A stretch of 15,289 bases of DNA from Gammaproteobacteria bacterium (GTDB taxonomy: Bacteria; Pseudomonadota; Gammaproteobacteria; UBA11654), in the NCBI GenBank assembly GCA_018672815.1, contig JABHDX010000065.1, forward strand, positions 1-15,289, given 5' to 3'. Within the stretch, counting starts at the first letter, position 1; the number at the start of each line of letters is the position of its first letter. The notes below the pieces were generated by a model, which saw only the letters and a list, made by a program, of their open reading frames with translations, did no database searches and was not told where the DNA came from. This document shows, piece by piece, positions 1 to 6,477 of this stretch. The translations under genes were made by a program, and so were the position numbers.

Positions 1-993
1 AGCAACATCCTTAACAAAAGAAAAGCTCTCTTTTATTTTTGTACAAACACCCTTAGAAAGACCATAAATAGTTAGGTACCCTAAGTTATTATGTTCCTTG
101 GCTCTCCCTGCCATGACATTATAAAACATTGCATCTTTTCTCTTCATAATGGAAGTCACTTCACACATTGGAGCAACTTCAGTGCCATACTGGTTTCCAA
201 ATTCACCGAGAGTATTTTCCACCATATTATGCAAATCAACTTTTGCCTCAATTACTATTTCAGAATCTATAGGTATCGGTAAACCGCTGTTTGGACTGAG
301 TATTGTTTCAATACCTTTTCCAATCATTCCACCAGCAACCTCTAGTTCTGAAATATCATCTGGACATTTAGAAGCTGCCGCCATAAGAAGAGGTGGAGGT
401 GCACCAATAACCATAGCTACTGACATTTCTTTGTTGTTTTCTCGATGCCAATCATAGCTTTTTCTAAGATCACTCAGGCCACTAGCATTAATCAGAAGAT
501 GATTTCTATCAACAATCATACAACGATAGAACCCTACATTCATAACGCCATTTGGTTTTTTAAAAATACCTACAGCAGAAGTAATGAATGGCCCCGAATC
601 TAACTCAAAAAAAGTAGCTACTGGAAAATCCTTTAAATTAATAGCATCATCAAAAAATTTCTCTTCTGAAATAGGCCCTTTATCAAGAACAATATTTTCT
701 ATTGGGTGTGCAATGCCGCTTAAAACCCTTCCTCCTGCTTCATCAAAAGTATATTTTTCAGAAGCATCAGCATTAAAGATTAAGCCATATCGATCCATGG
801 TCGTAAAAATACCGCCAACTGATGGGTGCTTCGAACCTTTTACATTTTCAAAAATAAAAGCTTTACCCTCTTCTTCCAATTGTTTCATTAAAGCAGGCAT
901 TTCAAATTTAGGATCTACTTCCTTAGATATTCGGATTAAGTCTCCTTTTTGGTCCAAAAGATCAAGCACTTCTCTAAAATTTCTGTTTGTCAT
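1..993 (-). CDS. UbiD-family prenylated-FMN decarboxylase (3' end cut by window)
   Basis: My reverse-strand translation gives 331 codons open to the window edge, starting at the ATG complementary to 991-993. The protein begins MTNRNFREVLDLLDQKGDLI and has UbiD-family marks: an N-terminal segment ending in AFIFENVKG (about 45-53), the NVGFYR motif at 152-157 that in UbiD enzymes lies at the prFMN/metal site, GAPP at 197-200, and the segment SEIVIEAKVD followed by GEFGNQYG (about 244-270), matching the acidic active-site strand and the usual EGPFGE-G-YG loop. Family members run about 450-500 residues, so roughly the last third is missing. The family reversibly decarboxylates aromatic or unsaturated acids and needs prFMN made by UbiX, which is not visible here. 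The flanking oxidative genes suggest a catabolic decarboxylase rather than the ubiquinone-pathway UbiD, but substrate and subfamily are unknown. It is divergent from frmA. Confidence 0.88.
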   Translation of the reverse strand, partial: MTNRNFREVLDLLDQKGDLIRISKEVDPKFEMPALMKQLEEEGKAFIFENVKGSKHPSVGGIFTTMDRYGLIFNADASEKYTFDEAGGRVLSGIAHPIENIVLDKGPISEEKFFDDAINLKDFPVATFFELDSGPFITSAVGIFKKPNGVMNVGFYRCMIVDRNHLLINASGLSDLRKSYDWHRENNKEMSVAMVIGAPPPLLMAAASKCPDDISELEVAGGMIGKGIETILSPNSGLPIPIDSEIVIEAKVDLHNMVENTLGEFGNQYGTEVAPMCEVTSIMKRKDAMFYNVMAGRAKEHNNLGYLTIYGLSKGVCTKIKESFSFVKDVA

Positions 994-1088
994 TTTTATC
1001 TCATTTTATGATTTTCCTAGCTTACAATACGGTTAATAAATTAGCTAATAGCTTATCTTTTAGTTTATTAAAAATGTATCTATGAAAA

Positions 1089-1117
1089 TTGTTTATCTAT
1101 TGATAATCTAGTGATAC
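1089..1117 (+). promoter_or_regulatory. Candidate sigma-70 promoter of frmA
   Basis: TTGTTT (1089-1094) and TGATAC (1112-1117) are separated by 17 bp. A transcript would start near 1124, followed by the AAAGGA ribosome site at 1131-1136, six bases before the ATG at 1143. The -10 is imperfect. A short dyad, TTATC-TATT-GATAA (1093-1106), lies inside the spacer, and a 10-bp palindrome ATTAGCTAAT sits at 1040-1049. Either could be an operator, but both are AT-rich and short. The 149-bp divergent spacer (994-1142) must also hold the promoter of the ubiD-like gene, which I could not place. Confidence 0.35.
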
Positions 1118-1142
1118 AGAAGAATAAGATAAAGGATTTATT

Positions 1143-2249
1143 ATGAAAACAAAAGCAGCATTAGCTCTAAAAGCTGGTGAAGATTTAGTTATAGAGGAAG
1201 TTGACTTAGAGGGTCCTCGTGAAGGAGAAGTTTTAATTGAGATTATGGCTACAGGCATTTGTCATACCGATGCATTTACTCTGTCAGGAGATGACCCTGA
1301 AGGTATATTTCCAGCTATATTAGGACATGAAGGCGCTGGGATAGTTAGAGAGATCGGAAAAGGTGTTAATAGTGTTAAAGTAGGTGATCATGTTATCCCT
1401 CTTTACACACCTGAATGCAGAGAATGTAATTTTTGCATCAATCCAAAAACAAACCTATGTCAATCAATTAGAGAAACACAAGGACAAGGACTGATGCCAG
1501 ATGGCACTTCTAGATTTAAATTACAAGGTGAAAGCATTTACCATTACATGGGCTGCTCAACATTTTCTAATTTTACAGTGTTGCCTGAAATAGCAGTTGC
1601 TAAAATTCGTGAAGATGCCCCTTTTGAAAAAGTTTGTTACATCGGTTGTGGCGTAACTACAGGTATAGGTGCAGTTGTATTTGATGCCAAAGTCGAGGCG
1701 GGATCTAACGTTGTTGTTTTTGGATTAGGAGGAATTGGTTTAAATGTAATTCAAGGTGCACAAATGGTGGGCGCAAACAAGATTATTGGGATTGATATCA
1801 ATGAAGATAAAACAAATCTTGCAACAAAATTTGGAATGACAGACTTTATTAATCCAAATAATGTTGATGATGTAGTAGAAGCAATAATTGATCTAACTAA
1901 CGGCGGTGCTGATTATACTTTCGAATGTATAGGCAATGTGAACACCATGAGACAAGCTCTTGAATCCTGTCATAAAGGATGGGGAGAATCAATAATAATC
2001 GGTGTAGCCGGAGCAGGACAAGAAATTTCAACTAGACCATTTCAGTTAGTAACAGGAAGAGTATGGAGAGGATCAGCTTTTGGTGGAGCCAGAGGAAGGA
2101 GTGATGTTCCAACAATAGTTGATTGGTATATGCAAGGAAAGATCAATATTGATGATTTGATTACACATACAATGCCTTTAGATGAAATTAATAATGCGTT
2201 TCACTTAATGCATGAAGGTAAATCAATACGATCTGTCGTTTTATATTAA
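1143..2249 (+). CDS. frmA: S-(hydroxymethyl)glutathione dehydrogenase / class III alcohol dehydrogenase
   Basis: A complete 368-residue zinc alcohol dehydrogenase that oxidises S-hydroxymethylglutathione, the spontaneous adduct of formaldehyde and glutathione, to S-formylglutathione with NAD; it may also act in S-nitrosoglutathione reduction. Visible residues are the catalytic zinc ligands C40, H62-E63 and C169, the structural zinc cysteines C92, C95, C98 and C106, the nucleotide loop GLGGIG at 194-199, and D218 at the end of the next strand, as in NAD-specific members. R110 in the segment [11 protein letters not shown] matches the arginine that marks glutathione-dependent class III enzymes, and the stretch LMPDGTSRF is also class III. 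AAAGGA lies six bases upstream of the ATG. No frmR or frmB is next to it. The neighbourhood of a Rieske oxygenase and a UbiD protein suggests removal of formaldehyde made by oxidative demethylation; that link is inference. Confidence 0.95.
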   Translation: MKTKAALALKAGEDLVIEEVDLEGPREGEVLIEIMATGICHTDAFTLSGDDPEGIFPAILGHEGAGIVREIGKGVNSVKVGDHVIPLYTPECRECNFCINPKTNLCQSIRETQGQGLMPDGTSRFKLQGESIYHYMGCSTFSNFTVLPEIAVAKIREDAPFEKVCYIGCGVTTGIGAVVFDAKVEAGSNVVVFGLGGIGLNVIQGAQMVGANKIIGIDINEDKTNLATKFGMTDFINPNNVDDVVEAIIDLTNGGADYTFECIGNVNTMRQALESCHKGWGESIIIGVAGAGQEISTRPFQLVTGRVWRGSAFGGARGRSDVPTIVDWYMQGKINIDDLITHTMPLDEINNAFHLMHEGKSIRSVVLY

Positions 2250-2260
2250 TAATATGTTCT

Positions 2261-2290
2261 TATATATATAACTGATATATATAGTTTTTT
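2261..2290 (+). terminator. Weak intrinsic-terminator-like hairpin after frmA
   Basis: Twelve bases after the frmA stop, nine-base arms 2261-2269 and 2275-2283 can pair around the five-base loop AACTG, followed directly by G and a run of six T. The geometry fits a terminator read on the plus strand, but the stem is entirely A/T and so would be weak. On the minus strand no T-run follows, so it does not look like a terminator for the integrase-like gene. Confidence 0.35.
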
Positions 2291-2307
2291 ATTTATTTTA
2301 TATTACT

Positions 2308-2324
2308 TTATATACATAGCATAC
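2308..2324. repeat. Left copy of a 17-bp imperfect direct repeat flanking the integrase-like gene
   Basis: The segment TTATATACATAGCATAC matches TCATATATATAGCATAC at 3607-3623 at 15 of 17 positions, with the last nine bases identical and in the same orientation. The two copies enclose almost exactly the integrase-like reading frame: this one ends six bases beyond its stop and the other covers its start. It could be a recombination or arm-binding site, but the surrounding DNA is so AT-rich that chance is not excluded. Confidence 0.35.
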
Positions 2325-2329
2325 GTAGA

Positions 2330-3610
2330 TTACGTGTTTTTACTTATAAAGTATCTTAAGGGTTCATCAATGCCAGGGAGGTTCATTGGTGAATGCCTTT
2401 CTAATCTTTTATGTACTGCATCTAAGGATCTTGAAAGCTCTATAGTGCTAATATTATAATTAGAAAGACTATTAAAAGATGAAGTCTTATTATTTAATCC
2501 AAGTAAGTAATAATAGTGGTGAGTAGGTATTGATGACTCATTAATGATTTTAGTAAATGTTTTCCTGATTGCTTCAGGATATACAACCCAATCAAGATCT
2601 ACTGAGTATTTAATAAGTGATTTTCTAATATTTGAAAGTGGTTTTCTTGGTTCATTAGGATTATAAAAAATAAAATCACCTTTATTCCGAAGTAAACTTT
2701 TACTTCTGAGTAATAACATCTTTTTTAAAATATCCTCAACATGATTATTAATTGGAAATAGCTGATTGAAATTCTTTTTTTTGATATTAATAAATTTCAT
2801 ATCTCTCACTTGGCTCCATTTCATTTTCAAAACATCATTTTTCTTCATACCAGTAATTAACATCATATATATTGCATACCTAGTAATTGCATGAACATTA
2901 TTAACATTTAAAGGATCCCATAGTTGATAAATGAATTTAGGTAACTCCTGTTTCAAATCCATTTGAATATTATTTTTCTTATTGCTGTACTTCAGCTGTA
3001 TGCGATTGACTAAATTAATAGGATTAGAATGAAAGTCTATAAGATTTTTAGTTACAGCAAATGAAAAAATACTTGCTAGCAAACTCATTGCACTATTAGC
3101 AGAAGAGGGGGTGTTAGATTTAGACTCATACCATTCATTGATAAAATTATGAGTAATAGACATGATATTTAGTTTGTGAAATGCTCTTAACTTATTTCCT
3201 AATAGATAATTTTTACAATGGTTAAAATACAGTTCTGAGTATTCTTTATTATTCTTTTTTTCAGTTAAGAATTGAATTGCAATGTCTCTGAATATTAAAG
3301 AGTCAGTAAATTGTATAGTTTTTGTTTTTTTTATCAGGTTTGGATCTAAACCTTTGGATAATATTTTTAGTGTTTGAAAATGCTTATCAATGGCCTCTGA
3401 AATACTGAGCTTGACAGTTGTTCCATGGGTGATTGTTCTTGGATTTCCACCAAAACGTATTCTTCCATATGTAATATATGAAATTCTTCCCTTTGGGTTT
3501 ACTTTTAACCTAAAGCCAGGATATTTACTAAAAGTAATAAAATAAGGACTATCTTTTAAAACAATTGTATCTAAAAATTCATTATCTAGTACATCTGAGG
3601 TAATATTCAT
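2330..3610 (-). CDS. Integrase-like protein of the tyrosine recombinase family with altered catalytic residues
   Basis: From the ATG at 3610 the product has 426 residues; a GTG at 3625 would add five (MYAIY). No ribosome site decides between them, and the GTG lies inside a flanking repeat, so I prefer the ATG. Positions below count from the GTG. The layout is that of a P4-type integrase: an arm-binding-like N-terminus (about 17-95, FITFSKYPGFRLKV), a helical core-binding domain (about 108-200) and a C-terminal catalytic-like domain (about 225-431). TGMKKNDVLKMKW at 258-270 matches the first arginine box but has K261 instead of Arg. YPEAIRKTF (349-357) matches HxxR but has E351 for His and keeps R354. 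LLGLNN (374-379) has L377 where LGH is expected. Y390 is a possible nucleophile. The frame is intact and low in GC with many A-runs. It may be inactive, divergent, or a retained DNA-binding relic. Confidence 0.8.
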   Translation of the reverse strand: MNITSDVLDNEFLDTIVLKDSPYFITFSKYPGFRLKVNPKGRISYITYGRIRFGGNPRTITHGTTVKLSISEAIDKHFQTLKILSKGLDPNLIKKTKTIQFTDSLIFRDIAIQFLTEKKNNKEYSELYFNHCKNYLLGNKLRAFHKLNIMSITHNFINEWYESKSNTPSSANSAMSLLASIFSFAVTKNLIDFHSNPINLVNRIQLKYSNKKNNIQMDLKQELPKFIYQLWDPLNVNNVHAITRYAIYMMLITGMKKNDVLKMKWSQVRDMKFINIKKKNFNQLFPINNHVEDILKKMLLLRSKSLLRNKGDFIFYNPNEPRKPLSNIRKSLIKYSVDLDWVVYPEAIRKTFTKIINESSIPTHHYYYLLGLNNKTSSFNSLSNYNISTIELSRSLDAVHKRLERHSPMNLPGIDEPLRYFISKNT

Positions 3611-3623
3611 ATATATAGCATAC
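3607..3623. repeat. Right copy of the 17-bp imperfect direct repeat
   Basis: TCATATATATAGCATAC pairs with the left copy at 2308-2324 (15 of 17 identical, 1299 bp apart). Read on the minus strand it overlaps the possible GTG start and first codons of the integrase-like gene. A shorter related string, TATAGCATA, recurs at 4546-4554 in the promoter region of the Rieske gene. Confidence 0.35.
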
Positions 3624-3625
3624 AC

Positions 3626-3713
3626 TATATTACATATATAATATCTATATTTTATTATCTATATGATATTTATATATATTTATTATATATTATTATTATT
3701 GATAAAATATGTT
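3626..3713. other. Extremely AT-rich spacer upstream of the integrase-like gene
   Basis: Only 6 of these 88 bases are G or C by direct count. The stretch is made of TAT, ATT and TATATA runs. It lies between the start of the integrase-like gene and the stop of the SDR gene, so it should hold the promoter of the integrase-like gene, but the many TATAAT-like hexamers prevent any single assignment. Such DNA is easily melted and a typical target of xenogeneic silencers. I see no gene in it. Confidence 0.6.
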
Positions 3714-4469
3714 CTATAAGAAAACATCGCCGCCATTAGGGCTTAAACATTGTCCAACAAAATGATTTGCAGCGTCAGAAGCCAGAAATACATAAGAGGG
3801 TACTATATCACTCACATTTGCAAGTTCCCCTTTAGGTATATCTGATTTAATTTCATTTAATATTTCTATTGGCACATCTGCTAACATCCTAGTTTCTGTA
3901 GCTCCTGGCGCAACACAGTTTGCACGTATATTCTTAGAACCAATTTCTAATGAGAGAGATCTAGTAAATGAAAGTATTGCTCCCTTAGCAGCAGTATAAT
4001 GTGAGAATCCAGCACTTCCTTTGTAGGCCAGTTGTGATGCTGTATTTATTATCTTTCCATAATTCTTCTTATACATAATTTTTAGTACTTCTCTGGTACA
4101 CAAGAATGTTCCTTTTAGATGTATAGAGATAAGTTCGTCCCACATACTAGATGTCATCTCATGAACTGGAGCACTAGTTGCTATACCTGCATTGTTAACT
4201 AATATGTCAATGGTTCCATGAATGCTATTAATTTCATTAATCATAGATATAACTTCATCCTCGCTTGAAACATTCGCCTGAATAATCTGAGATTGGGGTG
4301 ATAAATGGATGACTTTATTGAGTGTATTTTGAGCGTTCTGAAGCTCTGACTCATCTGGGTAATTAATGATTACTGTGGCTCCTTCAGTTGCAAACGCTTC
4401 TGCAACTCCAGCCCCAATTCCAGAAGATGATCCTGTTATTATTGCAATTCTATTTTCTAATACTGACAT
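3714..4469 (-). CDS. SDR-family NAD(P)-dependent dehydrogenase/reductase (FabG-like)
   Basis: A complete classical short-chain dehydrogenase of 251 residues. The Rossmann motif TGSSSGIG is at 12-19, NNAG at 92-95, the catalytic serine S145, and the Y158-TAA-K162 pair in the YxxxK motif. The asparagine of the usual catalytic tetrad (in VNLxG) is replaced by histidine H117 in IHLKGTF, a substitution I recall from other SDR branches. PGATETRM near 188-195 is the usual PG region after the active site. The family interconverts alcohols and ketones, often 3-oxoacyl or ring-diol substrates, but sequence alone does not give the substrate. FabG itself is usually encoded with fatty-acid genes, which are absent here, so a catabolic role with the divergent Rieske gene is more likely. 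The gene ends next to the AT-rich spacer. No clear ribosome site is present. Confidence 0.88.
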   Translation of the reverse strand: MSVLENRIAIITGSSSGIGAGVAEAFATEGATVIINYPDESELQNAQNTLNKVIHLSPQSQIIQANVSSEDEVISMINEINSIHGTIDILVNNAGIATSAPVHEMTSSMWDELISIHLKGTFLCTREVLKIMYKKNYGKIINTASQLAYKGSAGFSHYTAAKGAILSFTRSLSLEIGSKNIRANCVAPGATETRMLADVPIEILNEIKSDIPKGELANVSDIVPSYVFLASDAANHFVGQCLSPNGGDVFL

Positions 4470-4575
4470 ATGATTAATTATTTATTTTTGCAAGCTTATT
4501 GTTCGTATTCTAGTTTTAATACTCATGATTATTAACTACCATGAATATAGCATATGAAAATAGTTATTTTAATTT

Positions 4576-5604
4576 ATGAACAATAATATGAGAACCAAAA
4601 CAATTAAAGCCTCTTACTATCATGATGAAGGTTTCTTTAATAAAGAAGTAGAAACTATTTTCAAAAAAGAATGGCAATGGGTGGGGAGGTCTGAATCATT
4701 AAAAAAACCTGGTGACTTTATTGCGACTAAGATAGTAGATTACCCAATTATTCTTATCAAAAATAAATCAAACAAAACCTTAGGATTTCATAATGTTTGC
4801 AGACATCGTGCGTCAAAAGTTATTCTTCAATCTGAAGGAAATTGTAAAAAAATTATATGTCCATATCATGGATGGAACTACGACCTAGATGGCAAACTCT
4901 CAAACCCTTCTAACTTTTTTGGATCGGCTGATTTTAATCATAAGAATCATTCACTTTTTCCAATTAGTGTTGAAGAAAAATATGGTTTAATTTTTGCTAA
5001 TCTAGATTCTAAATCTCTAGCACTCAATGAATGGTTGGGTATTTTTTCAAAAACTATTAACCAACATTATAATGATGATCTTATTTTTCATAATGAACTA
5101 TCTTTTGACGTTCATGCAAATTGGAAAACATATGTTGATAATTATCAAGAGGGCTATCACATACCATCAATTCACCCTCAATTAAACCGAGATGTAATCT
5201 GGGAAGAGTACTCTATTGAAAATAATGGAAGCTCCAGTGTTCATTCAGTACCAGAGAGAGCTAACAGTAAACAACCCGGCAGTTTTGGTTGGACATTTCC
5301 GAATTTTATTTTCAATGTATATGGTAGGGGGATTGTCTTTCAAAGAATTGAGCCAATTAAACCAAAATGGTGTAGAGTGGTTTATAATTTATTTAGACCG
5401 CTAGATGTGTCATCTGATGATTTTGAATCCAATGAAGGGAAATATCAATTAGAGGTAAGTCTAGAAGATCAGAATTTAATTCCGGACATTCAACAAAATT
5501 TACAATCAGGAATATATAACACTGGTCCTTTAAGCATGAAGTATGAAGCGAGTGTAGCTTTTTTTCATGATTTGTTAATAAAAAAAATAAGCAAAGGAGT
5601 TTAA
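4576..5604 (+). CDS. Rieske non-haem iron oxygenase, alpha subunit
   Basis: A complete 342-residue terminal oxygenase. The Rieske [2Fe-2S] ligands are C75, H77, C95 and H98 in NVCRHR and CPYHGW. The catalytic domain carries ANWKTYVDNYQEGYHIPSIHP at about 181-201, giving the inter-subunit bridging aspartate D188 and the iron ligands H195 and H200; D298 in LEDQNLIPDIQ is the likely third ligand. The protein inserts oxygen into aromatic rings, or demethylates or hydroxylates amines, using electrons from a separate reductase. The NVCRHRAS and DNYxEGYH style recalls the COG4638 branch that includes choline, betaine and carnitine oxygenases as well as ring hydroxylases, so the substrate is open. 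No beta subunit, ferredoxin or reductase gene is nearby. A second ATG at 4588 (residue 5) is an alternative start; neither has a visible ribosome site. It overlaps none of its neighbours and leads the operon with the NmrA-like gene. Confidence 0.92.
   Translation: MNNNMRTKTIKASYYHDEGFFNKEVETIFKKEWQWVGRSESLKKPGDFIATKIVDYPIILIKNKSNKTLGFHNVCRHRASKVILQSEGNCKKIICPYHGWNYDLDGKLSNPSNFFGSADFNHKNHSLFPISVEEKYGLIFANLDSKSLALNEWLGIFSKTINQHYNDDLIFHNELSFDVHANWKTYVDNYQEGYHIPSIHPQLNRDVIWEEYSIENNGSSSVHSVPERANSKQPGSFGWTFPNFIFNVYGRGIVFQRIEPIKPKWCRVVYNLFRPLDVSSDDFESNEGKYQLEVSLEDQNLIPDIQQNLQSGIYNTGPLSMKYEASVAFFHDLLIKKISKGV
5593..5599 (+). promoter_or_regulatory. Strong ribosome binding site inside the end of the Rieske gene
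   Basis: AAAGGAG lies in the last codons of the Rieske gene, six bases before the ATG of the NmrA-like gene. The stop TAA (5602-5604) and that ATG (5606) are separated by one base, so the two genes are probably translationally coupled. It is one of the clearest Shine-Dalgarno sites in the window; most neighbouring genes lack one. Confidence 0.8.
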
Positions 5605-5605
5605 A

Positions 5606-6463
5606 ATGATTTTACTAACAGGTGCTACTGGTAAAACAGGATCTGCAACAGCAATAGAATTATCCAATCTAAATGTGCCCTTTAGAGCACTTATAAGAAG
5701 CGAAGAAAAGCGTGCTCAAATAGAAGCTTTGGGAGGAGAAGTTATTATTGGTTCAGCTGAAGATAGAGAGACTATTGACCAAGCTATGATTGGTGTTGAA
5801 AAACTACTGATTATTCTACCCAATTGTGAAAATCAACTAGAAATGGAAACACAATTAGTGGATTCAGCAAAAATAGAAGGTGTTCAACACATTGTATATA
5901 TGTCTTCTGTAGAAGCTGATGAAGAATGCTCTAGCCCAATACCTAAATTGCATTGGGACACTGAGGTCTATATAAAAAATTCTGGTATGCATTGGACCAT
6001 GATTAAGCCTAATTTTTATATGCAGAATTTTATTGGCTCATCTAAAACTATTGTTGAACAAAATAAATTCTTTCTTCCTATGAGTGAAGGAAAAACAGGA
6101 ATGATTGATACTCGAGATGTAGGGAAGGTTATTGCTAAAGTTCTTTCAGAAGAAGGCCATGAAGGTCAGAGTTATCAAATAACTGGTCCAGAAATTTTAT
6201 CATTTTATGATGTTGCTGAAAAATTTAGCTCTGTTTTAAAACGAGAAGTTTTATATATTGATATGCCTATAGATGCATATAAAAATATCTTATCCCAATT
6301 CCTAACTAATCAATGGCATTTGGACTCAGTCATCGATCTCTTTGGTGGAATTGCGGAAGGTGGAATTGAATATAAAACAGATACATTTGAAGATCTTATT
6401 GGAACCCCTCCTAGATCATTAGAGGACTTTATTGAAGAACATAGATCTCTCTATACTGCATAA
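5606..6463 (+). CDS. NmrA-like atypical SDR, NAD(P)-binding protein
   Basis: A complete 285-residue protein of the atypical SDR (NmrA/YtfG) type. It opens MILLTGATGKTG with the nucleotide-binding GATGKTG at 6-12, follows with ALIRSEEKRAQIEALGGEVIIGSAED (the conserved arginine after strand two suggests NADP preference), and has the VQHIVYMSSVEAD stretch near 92-104 and MIKPNFYMQNF near 132-142. No YxxxK catalytic pair is evident, as usual in this group, whose members range from redox sensors to quinone or nitroalkane-type reductases. One base separates it from the Rieske gene and it has a strong ribosome site, so it almost certainly serves the same pathway. It could be a reductase acting on the oxygenase product or a redox-sensing partner; nothing seen marks it as the electron donor, since no FAD or iron-sulphur motif is present. 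It ends 14 bp from the convergent permease gene. Confidence 0.85.
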   Translation: MILLTGATGKTGSATAIELSNLNVPFRALIRSEEKRAQIEALGGEVIIGSAEDRETIDQAMIGVEKLLIILPNCENQLEMETQLVDSAKIEGVQHIVYMSSVEADEECSSPIPKLHWDTEVYIKNSGMHWTMIKPNFYMQNFIGSSKTIVEQNKFFLPMSEGKTGMIDTRDVGKVIAKVLSEEGHEGQSYQITGPEILSFYDVAEKFSSVLKREVLYIDMPIDAYKNILSQFLTNQWHLDSVIDLFGGIAEGGIEYKTDTFEDLIGTPPRSLEDFIEEHRSLYTA

Positions 6464-6477
6464 ATCATCTGTTTTTT

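Noticed and set aside
584..1036. A 150-codon plus-strand open frame opposite the UbiD-family gene
   Set aside because: It lies almost wholly antisense to a clearly conserved UbiD protein, is low in complexity and resembles no family I know; it is a shadow of the real gene.
3714..4469. Calling the SDR gene fabG
   Set aside because: The fold and motifs match, but there is no fatty-acid gene context and the tetrad asparagine is histidine, so only the family name is supported.
4470..4575. Operator or paired promoters in the SDR-Rieske divergent spacer, including the near repeats CATGATTAT and CATGAATAT
   Set aside because: The repeats are short, imperfect and AT-rich, and no convincing -35/-10 pair stands out on either strand.
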